A stretch of 64,000 nt of DNA. Origin: Martelella endophytica (GTDB lineage: Bacteria; Pseudomonadota; Alphaproteobacteria; Rhizobiales; Rhizobiaceae). Each line of letters begins with the position of its first letter. Within the stretch, counting starts at the first letter, position 1. This document shows, piece by piece, positions 18,955 through 27,283 of the stretch. The position numbers were made by a program, and so were the translations under genes. Under the pieces are notes generated by a model. That model saw nothing but the letters and a program-made list of their open reading frames with translations, did not search any database and was not told the DNA's origin. The stretch is taken from the NCBI RefSeq assembly GCF_000960975.1, contig NZ_CP010803.1:961001-1025000 (forward strand), read 5' to 3'.

Positions 18955-21288
18955 CTAGGCGCGGGCTTTTTTCTTCACCACGACGCGGAAACTGTTTTCA
19001 CCGGCGTCGGTGAAATAGAGGTCGCAGTCGTATCCCTGGTCATCGAGGAAGGAGAACACGCGGCGCGGGCTCGCCGCCGGATAGGGCACGATCAGGGTTG
19101 CAATCCTGTGGCGCGTCGCCGCGGCGAAATGCGCCTTCAGATGGGTCGAGACCGGCAGGCCCTCGATCTCCTTCGGATCGACATCGCCATAGCCTTCATG
19201 CTGGGAAAGTTCGGGCGCACCGGATTCGGAAAACAGGAACTTGCCGTAGAAGCCGGCCTTCTCGCCGGTATAGCGGAAGGTATCGCGGCCGAGTTCGAAG
19301 CCATGATTGGCATGCAGCAGGAAATCGACCGTGACCGGCGTCTCCGCGTCGATGCTGTCGACGATAACGAAATAGCTGTCATGGATGAAGTAGACCTCGC
19401 GCATGGCTCCGGTCACCTCCGGCGTCAGACTGCGATAGGCCGCGGTGGCATCGCCCTTGATGTAGACGTGATCGCCCCTGTCGACGGCTTCGACGAGCCG
19501 GCCGGTCGCCTGCATCGCGCGCGCCTTGTCGCGGTCGGCATATTGGCCCTTGCCGTTGATCAGGATGGCGTTCTTGGAGTGCGTCTGCCGGCGCCAGTTG
19601 CGGTGCATGGTCGAGCCGAAGGCGACGTAGTGGCCGGACTGGATGGCCAGATCCTCGCCGAAGGCGGACAGGCAGAAGGCGTTCTGATCGCCATGGCTGT
19701 GGCTGATCGAACCATAGGGCGACGACTTGAACACAAAGGAGATGTGCTCGTCCGGGTCGCCCATGCGATGCTGGATCGCGGCCCAGCCGATGCCGTGGAA
19801 GGCATGCAGGCGGTCGCCGTCGGCGGGCGGCGCCCCTTCGATGATCGGATAGTCATGGCGGTAGCACATCTCGTCGAAGTTGAGGTCCCACCAGCCGTAA
19901 TTGTAGAAGGCCATCTCCGTGCCCGGATCCTGGGCCTTCAGCCGGTCGTAATACCACTGATAGGCCGGATTGCCGGTGACGCCGGCATACTGGCGCAGGT
20001 TGTAGCCGACCTTGAGGCAGGGCAGATCGCCCATGGTGCTGTCATCGCCGAAAGTTCCGCGACGCGTATCCGGCGCCTTGGTGTAGAGCGGAAAGTCACC
20101 GGTCTTCTGGAAGAACGGCCGGCGATAGAGGTCGAGCCCGGTGTATTTCTTCAGGAGATTGGCGGCATCGATCAGATAGGCCATGCCGGTCATCCAGTAA
20201 TGCGGGCCTTCCGCCCAGCCGCCATCCTCGTCGCCCCAGGGCGAATAGACGGTGAACAGGAACTCGATCGCGTAGTCGAGCCAGTCCGCCGCCTCCGCCG
20301 CATCGTCGTAAAGCGCGATCGCCGCCGGCACCAACACGGCCGAAACGGCGCGCACGGCGTGGCTGTCATAGGGGAAGAGGTGGATATTGGCGTGATTGAT
20401 GATGTGATCGGCCACCTCTTTCGTACGCGTCACAAGGACGTCGCGCACAGTGACGCGCTCCTCCTCGCTCAACTCGTCGAACAGCCAGTCATAGCCCCAG
20501 GCAAGCGCGACAGTGACGCGGAAGGCCCATTCATCGGTATAGGCGCGCGACGTGGTGCCATCGGGGTCCCAGGCGGCGATGGCAAGGAGGAAGCTCTTGG
20601 CGCGATCGAGCATGGCCTGATCGGCGAGCACATGACCGGCGATCGCCAGATGACGGATCGCGTAGATCAGTTCCTGGCACTCGATATAGGTGCTGCGCCA
20701 GATATCGGCGGTCCGGGTGTTGTTGGGATAGGGCGGCGGCTCGTCGATGATGCCGCGCTCGAGCCAGGGTGCAACGCTCTTTTCGAAAAAGGTCGACCAG
20801 GTGCAGGTGTCGGCATCGTCCGTGACCGCCACGCGGAAAGCCGCGAGCTCATCCGGGGAGAGCCAGAGACGCGGATGGGCCCTGTTGACGCTCCGGTAGC
20901 GATCGGCGCGCGACGGCAGCGGCGTTTCCGGCAGGCCCTCGACAATGGTGAAGTCCCGCACGGTGCTCCACCCGGTTGCCGGCCGCTTCGCAGTCGGGTC
21001 CCACACCGCGTAGGCCCAGTGCCAGTGGCCCGGTTCGAGCACCCTGTCCGGGGTGAAGACGTTGAGCGGAAGATCGGCAAAGACCAGCGTCGCGTCGGCG
21101 GGAAAGGCCGGATCGCGTGAAAGCCGCAGCACGTAATGCGCCTCCTCCTCGATGACCGGCAGGAACGTGAAACGCGGCGGGTTCTCGATGACGACCTTGT
21201 TGTCGGACGGGGCATACTGAACGGTGAGGCGGCCGGCCCGCGGCTCGTCCAGCGCGGCGCGGGTCTTGGAAGAAGCGGTCGTTGTCAT
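18955..21288 (-). CDS. Polysaccharide lyase family 15 oligoalginate lyase
   Basis: Exo-type alginate lyase releasing unsaturated monosaccharide from oligoalginates. The 777 residues match the Agrobacterium PL15 enzyme Atu3025 (about 776) over the whole length as I recall it: N-terminal beta domain (ENPPRFTFLP, DLPLNVFTPD), central alpha/alpha barrel (AWGYDWLFDELSEEE, PYDSHAVRAVSAV, GGWAEGPHYWMTGMAYL) and C-terminal heparinase-like beta domain (SSPYGSISHSHGDQNAF, RRQTHSKNAIL). Catalytic His and Tyr are expected in the YDSHAVR and GPHYWMTG regions. There is no signal peptide, so it is cytoplasmic, as in the Agrobacterium and Sphingomonas systems. Start ATG 21288 has AAGGAA upstream; the longer frame from 21369 lacks support. 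Confidence 0.92.
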   Translation of the reverse strand: MTTTASSKTRAALDEPRAGRLTVQYAPSDNKVVIENPPRFTFLPVIEEEAHYVLRLSRDPAFPADATLVFADLPLNVFTPDRVLEPGHWHWAYAVWDPTAKRPATGWSTVRDFTIVEGLPETPLPSRADRYRSVNRAHPRLWLSPDELAAFRVAVTDDADTCTWSTFFEKSVAPWLERGIIDEPPPYPNNTRTADIWRSTYIECQELIYAIRHLAIAGHVLADQAMLDRAKSFLLAIAAWDPDGTTSRAYTDEWAFRVTVALAWGYDWLFDELSEEERVTVRDVLVTRTKEVADHIINHANIHLFPYDSHAVRAVSAVLVPAAIALYDDAAEAADWLDYAIEFLFTVYSPWGDEDGGWAEGPHYWMTGMAYLIDAANLLKKYTGLDLYRRPFFQKTGDFPLYTKAPDTRRGTFGDDSTMGDLPCLKVGYNLRQYAGVTGNPAYQWYYDRLKAQDPGTEMAFYNYGWWDLNFDEMCYRHDYPIIEGAPPADGDRLHAFHGIGWAAIQHRMGDPDEHISFVFKSSPYGSISHSHGDQNAFCLSAFGEDLAIQSGHYVAFGSTMHRNWRRQTHSKNAILINGKGQYADRDKARAMQATGRLVEAVDRGDHVYIKGDATAAYRSLTPEVTGAMREVYFIHDSYFVIVDSIDAETPVTVDFLLHANHGFELGRDTFRYTGEKAGFYGKFLFSESGAPELSQHEGYGDVDPKEIEGLPVSTHLKAHFAAATRHRIATLIVPYPAASPRRVFSFLDDQGYDCDLYFTDAGENSFRVVVKKKARA

Positions 21289-21389
21289 CGACAAAATTCC
21301 TTGGATCGACAGGCCGGGGGCATCCCTTCCGGCTTTCTCGGTTGGCTGCGGCCGGGTGCACCGGCGCATGCTTTATGGAGGACTTGTCG

Positions 21390-21419
21390 TCGCCCGCGGC
21401 GGATGGACCCCGCGGGCGA
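21390..21419 (-). other. Intercistronic hairpin between algQ-like copy 2 and the lyase
   Basis: TCGCCCGCGG, ten-base loop, CCGCGGGCGA: a perfect ten-pair stem 12 bases beyond the stop of the binding-protein gene, in a 142-base gap. It is placed like a message-stabilising or partial-terminator hairpin. Confidence 0.6.
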
Positions 21420-21430
21420 CAAGCGCGTCG

Positions 21431-23014
21431 TCAGTTGCTCTTCTTGTACTGGCGGTCGTAGGCTTCCTGCATGGCGGCGATCACCTTCCAGTAGCCCATC
21501 TTGTCGACCTGGTTCAGATAGCCTTCCCAGTCGTCGTCGACACTGGCGGAGCCGAGGATCCAGGCCTGCTGTTTTTCCAGCATGTAGGTGCGCACGGCCG
21601 GCCAATACTTGTCGTAGACCGCCTGTTCCTGCTCGTTCATCGAAACGCCGAGGAACTGGTCGATCAGGTAGTTGCCCTCGTCATAAAGGGCGATACCGTC
21701 GAGCGCGGTCTGGTTGGTCCACTGTTCCTCATAGGCATAGTCCTGCGGATAGCCACGGGCCTGGAGCTGCGCGCCGACGGCATAGAGCTGGTTGTTGACC
21801 GGCTGGCCATTGGTGAGGATTTCCGTCTTGAACTGCGGATGACCGTCGACCATGTCCCAGTACTGGCCCTCGACGCCGAAATTGGCGAGATCCCTGCCCT
21901 CCGGCGTGAACCAGAAGTCGAAATATTTCATGGTCTCTTCCGGATGCTTGTTGGCATAGCCCATCGCCCAGCCGTCGGGCTTGACCGGAATCCGGCGATG
22001 TTCCTCCATCCTCACACCCGAGATCGAGGCGGGCGGGGCCATGGCTCCCCAGTCGAAACCGGCGATCCTGTCCTTGAGGCTGTCGTTGAAGCCGGCGGTC
22101 GAGGCGAACCAGTCATGGGTCATCCCGCCGAGGTTCTGGCCGAGCAGCGTCTCGCGGGAATTATTGCCACGGGTGAAGATTTCCGGATCGATCAGCCCTT
22201 CCCGATACCACTGGGCGAGGTTGCTGATGCCCTCATGATAACCGTTCTCGACGAAGCCGTGGTGGATTTCCCCGTCCTTGACGTAGAAATCGAACTGGGT
22301 GTCGGAACCGGAGGAACGGCCGTCCCAGAGCGTCACCAGCCGGATCAGCTCGTTGAACTGGGTCGCGAAATAGGGAACCTCGTCCTTCAGCCCGTTGCCG
22401 TTCGGATCGCCATTGCGGAAGGCGAGCAGCACTTCGTGAAGCGCTTCGACATCCTGCGGCACGTCGAGGCCGAGCTTGTTCAGCCAGTCATAGCGGATGA
22501 AGTAGCCGCGCCCGTATTTGCCGTCCGGCAGGTAGGGAATGTAATAGATATTGCCGTCCGACGAGGTGATGGCATCCCTGACCTCCGGATGGTTGTCGAA
22601 GAAGGCCTTGATGTCGGGCGCATACTCGTCGATCAGGTCGTTGAGCGGCAGGAAGGCGCCTTCCGGTCCGTATTTATCGACCTGCGGCTTGATCCCGGCC
22701 ATGGCGACGATGTCGGGTATCTTGCCGGATGCGAGCAGCAGGTTCAGCGCCTCGTCCGAATTGTCCGAATTCGAGCCGACGGTGGCGTTTTTCAGGTAGA
22801 TATTGGTGATCTCCCGCGCCGCCTGCTCGACCGGCCAGTTCTCGTTGTAGCTGGTGTAGCGCTTGTGGTGCATGTGGATCGTGAGCTCGAGCGGCGTCTC
22901 GACGATCGGCAGTTGCAAGAGGCCGGAGTCGGCCGTGTCCTCTGCATGAGCCGTGATGGCGCCGAGACCAAGGCCCAGGCTGAGCGCCGTCGTTGCCAGT
23001 ATCAGTTTTCGCAT
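21431..23014 (-). CDS. ABC transporter substrate-binding protein, AlgQ-like (alginate oligosaccharides), copy 2
   Basis: Periplasmic binding protein of 527 residues; signal peptide cleaved near AHAED (residue 24). Same AlgQ signatures as the copy at 17250: LTIHMHHKRY, GPEGAFLPLNDLID, SSDGNIYYIPYLPDGKY, the calcium-loop motif DPNGNGLKDE (203-212), QWYREGLIDPEIFTR, GGMTHDWFAST, QWTNQTALDGIALYDEGNY. It follows algM2 by 32 bases. In Sphingomonas two such proteins, AlgQ1 and AlgQ2, share one transporter; the same arrangement is inferred here, perhaps with different oligomer preference. Confidence 0.9.
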   Translation of the reverse strand: MRKLILATTALSLGLGLGAITAHAEDTADSGLLQLPIVETPLELTIHMHHKRYTSYNENWPVEQAAREITNIYLKNATVGSNSDNSDEALNLLLASGKIPDIVAMAGIKPQVDKYGPEGAFLPLNDLIDEYAPDIKAFFDNHPEVRDAITSSDGNIYYIPYLPDGKYGRGYFIRYDWLNKLGLDVPQDVEALHEVLLAFRNGDPNGNGLKDEVPYFATQFNELIRLVTLWDGRSSGSDTQFDFYVKDGEIHHGFVENGYHEGISNLAQWYREGLIDPEIFTRGNNSRETLLGQNLGGMTHDWFASTAGFNDSLKDRIAGFDWGAMAPPASISGVRMEEHRRIPVKPDGWAMGYANKHPEETMKYFDFWFTPEGRDLANFGVEGQYWDMVDGHPQFKTEILTNGQPVNNQLYAVGAQLQARGYPQDYAYEEQWTNQTALDGIALYDEGNYLIDQFLGVSMNEQEQAVYDKYWPAVRTYMLEKQQAWILGSASVDDDWEGYLNQVDKMGYWKVIAAMQEAYDRQYKKSN

Positions 23015-23046
23015 GAAATCCTCCCATGGCTCTCGCGAAATCAGGG

Positions 23047-23931
23047 CTATTCCTTCACACCCCCGAGAAGGATGCCCTTGTTGAAGTACTTCTGGATGAA
23101 GGGGTAGAAAATCAGGATCGGGATGATCGAGCAGACGATGATCGCCGCCGTGACCGTCTCGACCGAATAGGGCGCCGTCATCAGCGTCGCGGTGAACTGA
23201 TCGTCATCGGCGATGGTGGCGATCGTCTGGCGCAGGTAGACCTGCAGCGGCACCTTGCCCTCGTCGGTCAAAAGCACCATCGCCCAGAAGAACCCGTTCC
23301 AGCGCGCAACGACGCAGAACAGCGTGACGGTGGCGATCGCCGGCTTCGAAAGCGGGATGAACACCTTCCAGAGGATCTGGAATTCATTCGCCCCGTCCAT
23401 CTTCGCCGCCTCCTCGAAGGATTGCGGAATGCTCTCGAAGAAGTTGCGCAGCAGGATGACGTTGAAGGCGGAGACGGCAAAGCCGATGATGATGCCGAAA
23501 TAGCTGTCGAGCAGACTGAGGTCGCGCATGTTCAGGAAGAACGGGATCATGCCGGCATGGAACCACATGGTGAACGCCACCAGCAGGTTGAAGAAGCGCC
23601 GGCCGAACAGCTTGCGCCGCGACAGCGCATAGGCGCCCGGAATGATGATCAGAAGCGACATCGCCGTGCCGCCGATCGTGTAGATGAAGGTGTTGAGATA
23701 GGAGAGCCAGAATTGCGGCTCGGAAAGCACCCGGCCATAGGCGGCAAGTGTGACGTTGACCGGGGTGAGCACCACCTCGCCGGCGCGGGCGGCAAAGCCC
23801 GAGGAAAACGACAGCGCGGCAATATAGATGAACGGGTAGAGCGTCGAGAGCGTGAACAGGCCGATCAGGACAATGTTGATCCAGACGAACAGCTTGTCGC
23901 CGCGCGAATAGAGGTTCATGTTTTGCGACAT
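23047..23931 (-). CDS. algM2: ABC transporter permease, AlgM2-like
   Basis: Inner-membrane permease of the CUT1 type, 294 residues, six predicted helices. The ATPase-contact loop EEAAKMDGANEFQILWKV (about residues 185-205) is clear, and the C-terminus IQKYFNKGILLGGVKE is typical of the YtcP/LplC/AlgM2 group. ATG 23931 was chosen over 23976 because GAGGAGG lies just before it. It sits ten bases after algM1. It forms the membrane channel with AlgM1, driven by AlgS. Confidence 0.88.
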   Translation of the reverse strand: MSQNMNLYSRGDKLFVWINIVLIGLFTLSTLYPFIYIAALSFSSGFAARAGEVVLTPVNVTLAAYGRVLSEPQFWLSYLNTFIYTIGGTAMSLLIIIPGAYALSRRKLFGRRFFNLLVAFTMWFHAGMIPFFLNMRDLSLLDSYFGIIIGFAVSAFNVILLRNFFESIPQSFEEAAKMDGANEFQILWKVFIPLSKPAIATVTLFCVVARWNGFFWAMVLLTDEGKVPLQVYLRQTIATIADDDQFTATLMTAPYSVETVTAAIIVCSIIPILIFYPFIQKYFNKGILLGGVKE

Positions 23932-23941
23932 CTTGTCCTCC

Positions 23942-24856
23942 TCACCACAGCGACGTGCCGGAACGGCGCTTGGCAATCGTATTGGCCGTCATCACGAGCA
24001 CGAAGGCGACGACCGCGTTGAAGAGGCCCGCGGCGGCGGCGAGATCGTACTGGCCCTGCTGCAGGCCCTGCCGATAGATGAAGGTGTTGATGACGTCGGC
24101 CGTCTCGTAGGTGGCCGGCTGATAGAGCAGCAAAACCTTTTCGAACGAGACCTCAAGCAGGTTGCCGATGCGGATGATCAGCATGATGACGATGGTCGGC
24201 ATGATGCAGGGAATGGTGATCCGCCACATCATCTGCCAGCGCGAGGCGCCGTCGACCACCGCGCTTTCATAGAGCGAGGGCGAGACTCCGGCTATCGCCG
24301 CCAGGAACACGATCGAGCCGAAACCCGCCTCCTGCCAGATACCGGAGGTGATGAAGATGGTGCGGAACCATTCGGGCCGGGTGAGGAAGTAGATCGGCTC
24401 GACGCCGAACCAGCCGATAACGGTGTTGACGATGCCGGCCGACGGCGACAGCGCCGTGATGATGATGCCGGCGATGATCACGGTCGAGATGAAGTGCGGC
24501 AGGTAGACGATCGTCTGGGCCGTGCGCTTGAAGCTCTGGTGCAGGATCTCGTTGAACATCAGCGCGAGAATGATCGGCATCGGAAAGCCGAAGACGAGGC
24601 TTTCGAACGAGATGATCACCGTGTTCTTGAAGGCCCGCATGAACTGCGGACTGTCGAACAGCGCCTGGAAATGCTCGAAGCCGACCCAGGGGGAGCCCGA
24701 GATACCCCGGAAGACGCTGTAGTCCTTGAAGGCGATCTGCAGGCCGTACATCGGCTTGTAGAGGAAGACGACGAGCCAGATGACCATCGGCGCGAGCATA
24801 AGATAGAGCTGCCATTCGGCGCGCAGATGGTCGACGATGCGTTGGGAGCGTGTCAT
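23942..24856 (-). CDS. algM1: ABC transporter permease, AlgM1-like
   Basis: Partner permease of the alginate-oligosaccharide importer, 304 residues with about six membrane helices, an N-terminal helix LYLMLAPMVIWLVVFLY, the YKPMYGLQIAFKDY segment typical of LplB/YtcQ-associated permeases, and the EAA-type loop YESAVVDGASRWQMMWRIT near residue 195. It starts nine bases after algS and ends ten before algM2. Confidence 0.88.
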   Translation of the reverse strand: MTRSQRIVDHLRAEWQLYLMLAPMVIWLVVFLYKPMYGLQIAFKDYSVFRGISGSPWVGFEHFQALFDSPQFMRAFKNTVIISFESLVFGFPMPIILALMFNEILHQSFKRTAQTIVYLPHFISTVIIAGIIITALSPSAGIVNTVIGWFGVEPIYFLTRPEWFRTIFITSGIWQEAGFGSIVFLAAIAGVSPSLYESAVVDGASRWQMMWRITIPCIMPTIVIMLIIRIGNLLEVSFEKVLLLYQPATYETADVINTFIYRQGLQQGQYDLAAAAGLFNAVVAFVLVMTANTIAKRRSGTSLW

Positions 24857-24865
24857 GGCCGTGCC

Positions 24866-25969
24866 TCACGCGCTGACCAGGGCCGGCGCGTCGAAGGCGC
24901 GACCGGTCTCGGCATCGAAGACCTTGATCAGGTCGGGCGGGAACTGAAAGGCGGTGACGCCCTTCAAATGATCGATCCGGCCGTGGGTCTCCACCTTGGC
25001 AACAAACGGCACGCCGCCGACATGGGTATGAAGCAGCGCCTCCGAACCGAGCGTCTCGATCAGGTCGAGTTCCACCGGCACGGGTCGTCCGCCCTCGCCA
25101 AGGATGACATGCTCGGGCCGGACACCGATAACGACCTTCCGGCCCTCGAAATGGCGAAGCGCCTCGAGCGGCGGCAGCGCCACCCGTGTGCCGTCGGCGA
25201 TCACGCCCACCGGCCCCTCCGGCGTAAGCGCGACGGTCGCATCCATCTGGTTCATCGGCGGCGAGCCGATGAAGCCGGCGACGAAGGTGTTTGCGGGATT
25301 GTTGAACAAGTCCATCGGCGCGCCGATCTGCTCGATCATGCCGTTGTTCATCACCACGATCCGGTCGGCGAGCGTCATCGCCTCGACCTGGTCATGGGTG
25401 ACGTAGATGGAGGTGACGCCGAGCCGGTTGTGCAGGCGTTTGACCTCGGCGCGCATCTGGGTGCGCAGCTTGGCATCGAGGTTCGACAGGGGTTCGTCGA
25501 ACAGGAACACGTCCGGCCGCCGCACGATCGCGCGGCCCATGGCCACGCGCTGGCGCTGGCCGCCGGAAAGATCGGAGGGCCGGCGTTCGAGATAGGGCGT
25601 GAGCCCCAGAACCTCGGCGACATCGGCGACCGATTTCTTGATCTCGTCCTTCGGCGTGCGCCGGATCCGGAGCCCGAAGGCGATGTTCTCGGCGACGCTC
25701 AAGTGCGGATAGAGCGCATAGTTCTGGAACACCATCGCTACGTCGCGATCCTTCGGGGCGACGCGGTTGACGACGCGCTCTCCGATTTTCAGCGTGCCTC
25801 CCGAGATCTCCTCGAGCCCCGCAATCATGCGAAGCGTGGTCGACTTGCCGCAGCCCGACGGGCCGACAAGCACCACGAATTCCTTCTCACGCACCTCGAG
25901 ATCGATACCGCGAACGACCTCCAATGCCCCGTAGAACTTAACGATGCCTTCAAGACATACGCCAGACAT
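24866..25969 (-). CDS. algS: ABC transporter ATP-binding protein, AlgS-like (UgpC/MsmX family)
   Basis: Cytoplasmic ATPase of 367 residues energising the AlgM1M2 importer. Walker [10 protein letters not shown] (36-44), signature [19 protein letters not shown] (about 133-151), Walker [14 protein letters not shown] (about 152-164), switch His in VTHDQVEAM, and a C-terminal OB/TOBE domain (about 240-365). First gene of the minus-strand operon; its upstream gap of 178 bases is shared with the divergent gntR gene and holds two operator-like sites. Confidence 0.9.
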   Translation of the reverse strand: MSGVCLEGIVKFYGALEVVRGIDLEVREKEFVVLVGPSGCGKSTTLRMIAGLEEISGGTLKIGERVVNRVAPKDRDVAMVFQNYALYPHLSVAENIAFGLRIRRTPKDEIKKSVADVAEVLGLTPYLERRPSDLSGGQRQRVAMGRAIVRRPDVFLFDEPLSNLDAKLRTQMRAEVKRLHNRLGVTSIYVTHDQVEAMTLADRIVVMNNGMIEQIGAPMDLFNNPANTFVAGFIGSPPMNQMDATVALTPEGPVGVIADGTRVALPPLEALRHFEGRKVVIGVRPEHVILGEGGRPVPVELDLIETLGSEALLHTHVGGVPFVAKVETHGRIDHLKGVTAFQFPPDLIKVFDAETGRAFDAPALVSA

Positions 25970-26038
25970 GCACTACCTCCCTTTTGCCAAGCGCTTCCCC
26001 AACGCAGCAATACGAGCGATCGAGTCGCTTCGTCGCCA

Positions 26039-26052
26039 ACTGGTATACTAGT
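26039..26052. promoter_or_regulatory. GntR operator-like site 1
   Basis: ACTGGTATACTAGT, a near-palindrome centred on GTATAC, in the algS/gntR divergent gap. GntR-FCD regulators of uronate metabolism (UxuR/ExuR type) bind sites of the form TTGGTATACCAA, so this is the likely site for the adjacent regulator. Confidence 0.6.
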
Positions 26053-26058
26053 CATTAG

Positions 26059-26072
26059 ACTGGTATACAAGA
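26059..26072. promoter_or_regulatory. GntR operator-like site 2
   Basis: ACTGGTATACAAGA repeats site 1 exactly over its first ten bases, displaced by 20 bp, about two helical turns, so two dimers could bind the same face of the DNA. Confidence 0.6.
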
Positions 26073-26147
26073 TAAATTTCGTGTAGCGTTGAAAACAGCG
26101 AAAACCTGAATAGATTCGGAAACCGAGGGTAAGACGGAGATGACGCA

Positions 26148-26834
26148 GTGGCAGAGGCAGTAGATACGAGCGGGCGGCGTCCGCGGGTCGATGACATTTT
26201 CGAGTATCTCGAAAAGGAAATCATGACGCTTCGGCTCCGTCCCGGCGACAAGATATCGGAAGCGGAGGTCGCGGCGCGCTTCGGCGTGTCGCGCCAACCG
26301 GTGCGCGACGCCTTCAGCCGCCTTGCCAACATGGAACTTCTGCTGATCCGCCCACAGCGCGCGACGGAGGTGAAGCGGTTTTCCTCGCGCGAGATCGAGA
26401 AGGCGCGCTTCCTGCGCGCCGCCGTCGAGAGCGAGGTCCTGCGCCGGGCAGCCGAACACTGCGACGCGCAAGGTGCGGCCATGCTTGACGAAGCCCTCGC
26501 CAGACAGGACGAAGCACTGGAAAACAAAAGTGTCGATGACTTTGGAGCGCTCGACTACCAATTTCATCAGACACTTTGTCAGATCGCCAAGGTCGACTAT
26601 GCTTTCGATATCATCCTGGCGGAAAAGGCGAAGGTTGACAGGCTTTGCATGTTGGGCCTTTCGAAAGAAGACCGCATGCCCGACCTGATTGAGGACCATC
26701 GGGCGATAGCCGATGCGGTAAAGGCCCATTCTCCTCAGCTGGCGGTGAGCAGGGGCATGCTCCACCTTTCCCGTCTCGATGAGACGATTGCCCACCTTTC
26801 GCAAGCCGGAGCAAACTACTTTGATCCGGAGTGA
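26148..26834 (+). CDS. GntR-family (FCD/FadR subfamily) transcriptional regulator
   Basis: DNA-binding regulator of 228 residues: winged helix (about 15-80, with SEAEVAARFGVSRQPVRDAF as the recognition region) and an all-helical FCD effector domain. Candidate metal ligands of the FCD fold are present: Asp/His in DYQFHQ, His in EDHRAI and His in MLHLSR. It is divergent from the alginate operon. Most likely it represses that operon until a uronate intermediate such as KDG or DEH binds (inference from family and position). Confidence 0.85.
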   Translation: MAEAVDTSGRRPRVDDIFEYLEKEIMTLRLRPGDKISEAEVAARFGVSRQPVRDAFSRLANMELLLIRPQRATEVKRFSSREIEKARFLRAAVESEVLRRAAEHCDAQGAAMLDEALARQDEALENKSVDDFGALDYQFHQTLCQIAKVDYAFDIILAEKAKVDRLCMLGLSKEDRMPDLIEDHRAIADAVKAHSPQLAVSRGMLHLSRLDETIAHLSQAGANYFDPE

Positions 26835-27161
26835 CCCGAACACCGAACCTTGTCTGGATTGGGTTTAGTTCGCCGCAGCCTTGCAGTCGCCCATTGGTCG
26901 GACCGCCGGCGGCTGCGATCCGCTTAACGCTGGGTTGCCTGACAATCGAGGGCGCGGCGACGCCGCCCGGCCGGTGGTTTCCGATAGCTGGCAAGACATG
27001 ACAGGCAAGGTCATGACCCTTGCCGATCTCCATTGCGTCGCCGCAACGATCCACACCCGGCATTTGCGGGCAGGACAGCTTTCAGCAACCATCGATCCGG
27101 TCCTTTATTCGCCTCGCGGGTGGGCGGGAAGTCGGCTGAACCCAGCGCGCGTCAAAAGGGA
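26835..27161. other. Intergenic gap after gntR
   Basis: There is no recognisable gene. A 94-codon open frame (26881-27165) encodes a protein with no family resemblance I can name and a poor start context; it includes VMTLADLHCVAATIHTRHLR, which could be an eroded coding relic. The right end leads into the regulatory box of the next operon. Confidence 0.4.
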
Positions 27162-27207
27162 ATGAAATTTTCTTTCATATTGAGAATATTTTTTCATACT
27201 GCATAAT
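27162..27207 (+). promoter_or_regulatory. Regulatory box A upstream of the TRAP binding-protein gene
   Basis: ATGAAATTTTCTTTCAT (27162-27178), an ATGAAA-N5-TTTCAT inverted repeat, followed by TTTTTTCATACTGCAT about 12 bases on. The same block occurs at 29267 and 34886. A possible promoter is TTGAGA (27180) with CATAAT (27202). The nearby LacI is the likely binder. Confidence 0.65.
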
Positions 27208-27283
27208 GAATTCCATCACGAGCGTTCATTTGCGTTTTGAACGCCAGATGAGCGGACGACAATGTGCCACAGGGAGTGAGACA

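Noticed and set aside
18805..23107. Two very long plus-strand frames (771 and 627 codons) opposite the lyase and binding-protein genes
   Set aside because: Shadows of conserved minus-strand genes; the minus-strand products match known families end to end.
23918..26086. A 722-codon plus-strand frame opposite algM1 and algS
   Set aside because: Antisense to genes with clear ABC motifs; composition is Asp/Arg/His-rich noise.
26881..27165. A 94-codon plus-strand frame after gntR
   Set aside because: No recognisable family, no good ribosome-binding site, and its end abuts a regulatory box; left as unassigned gap.
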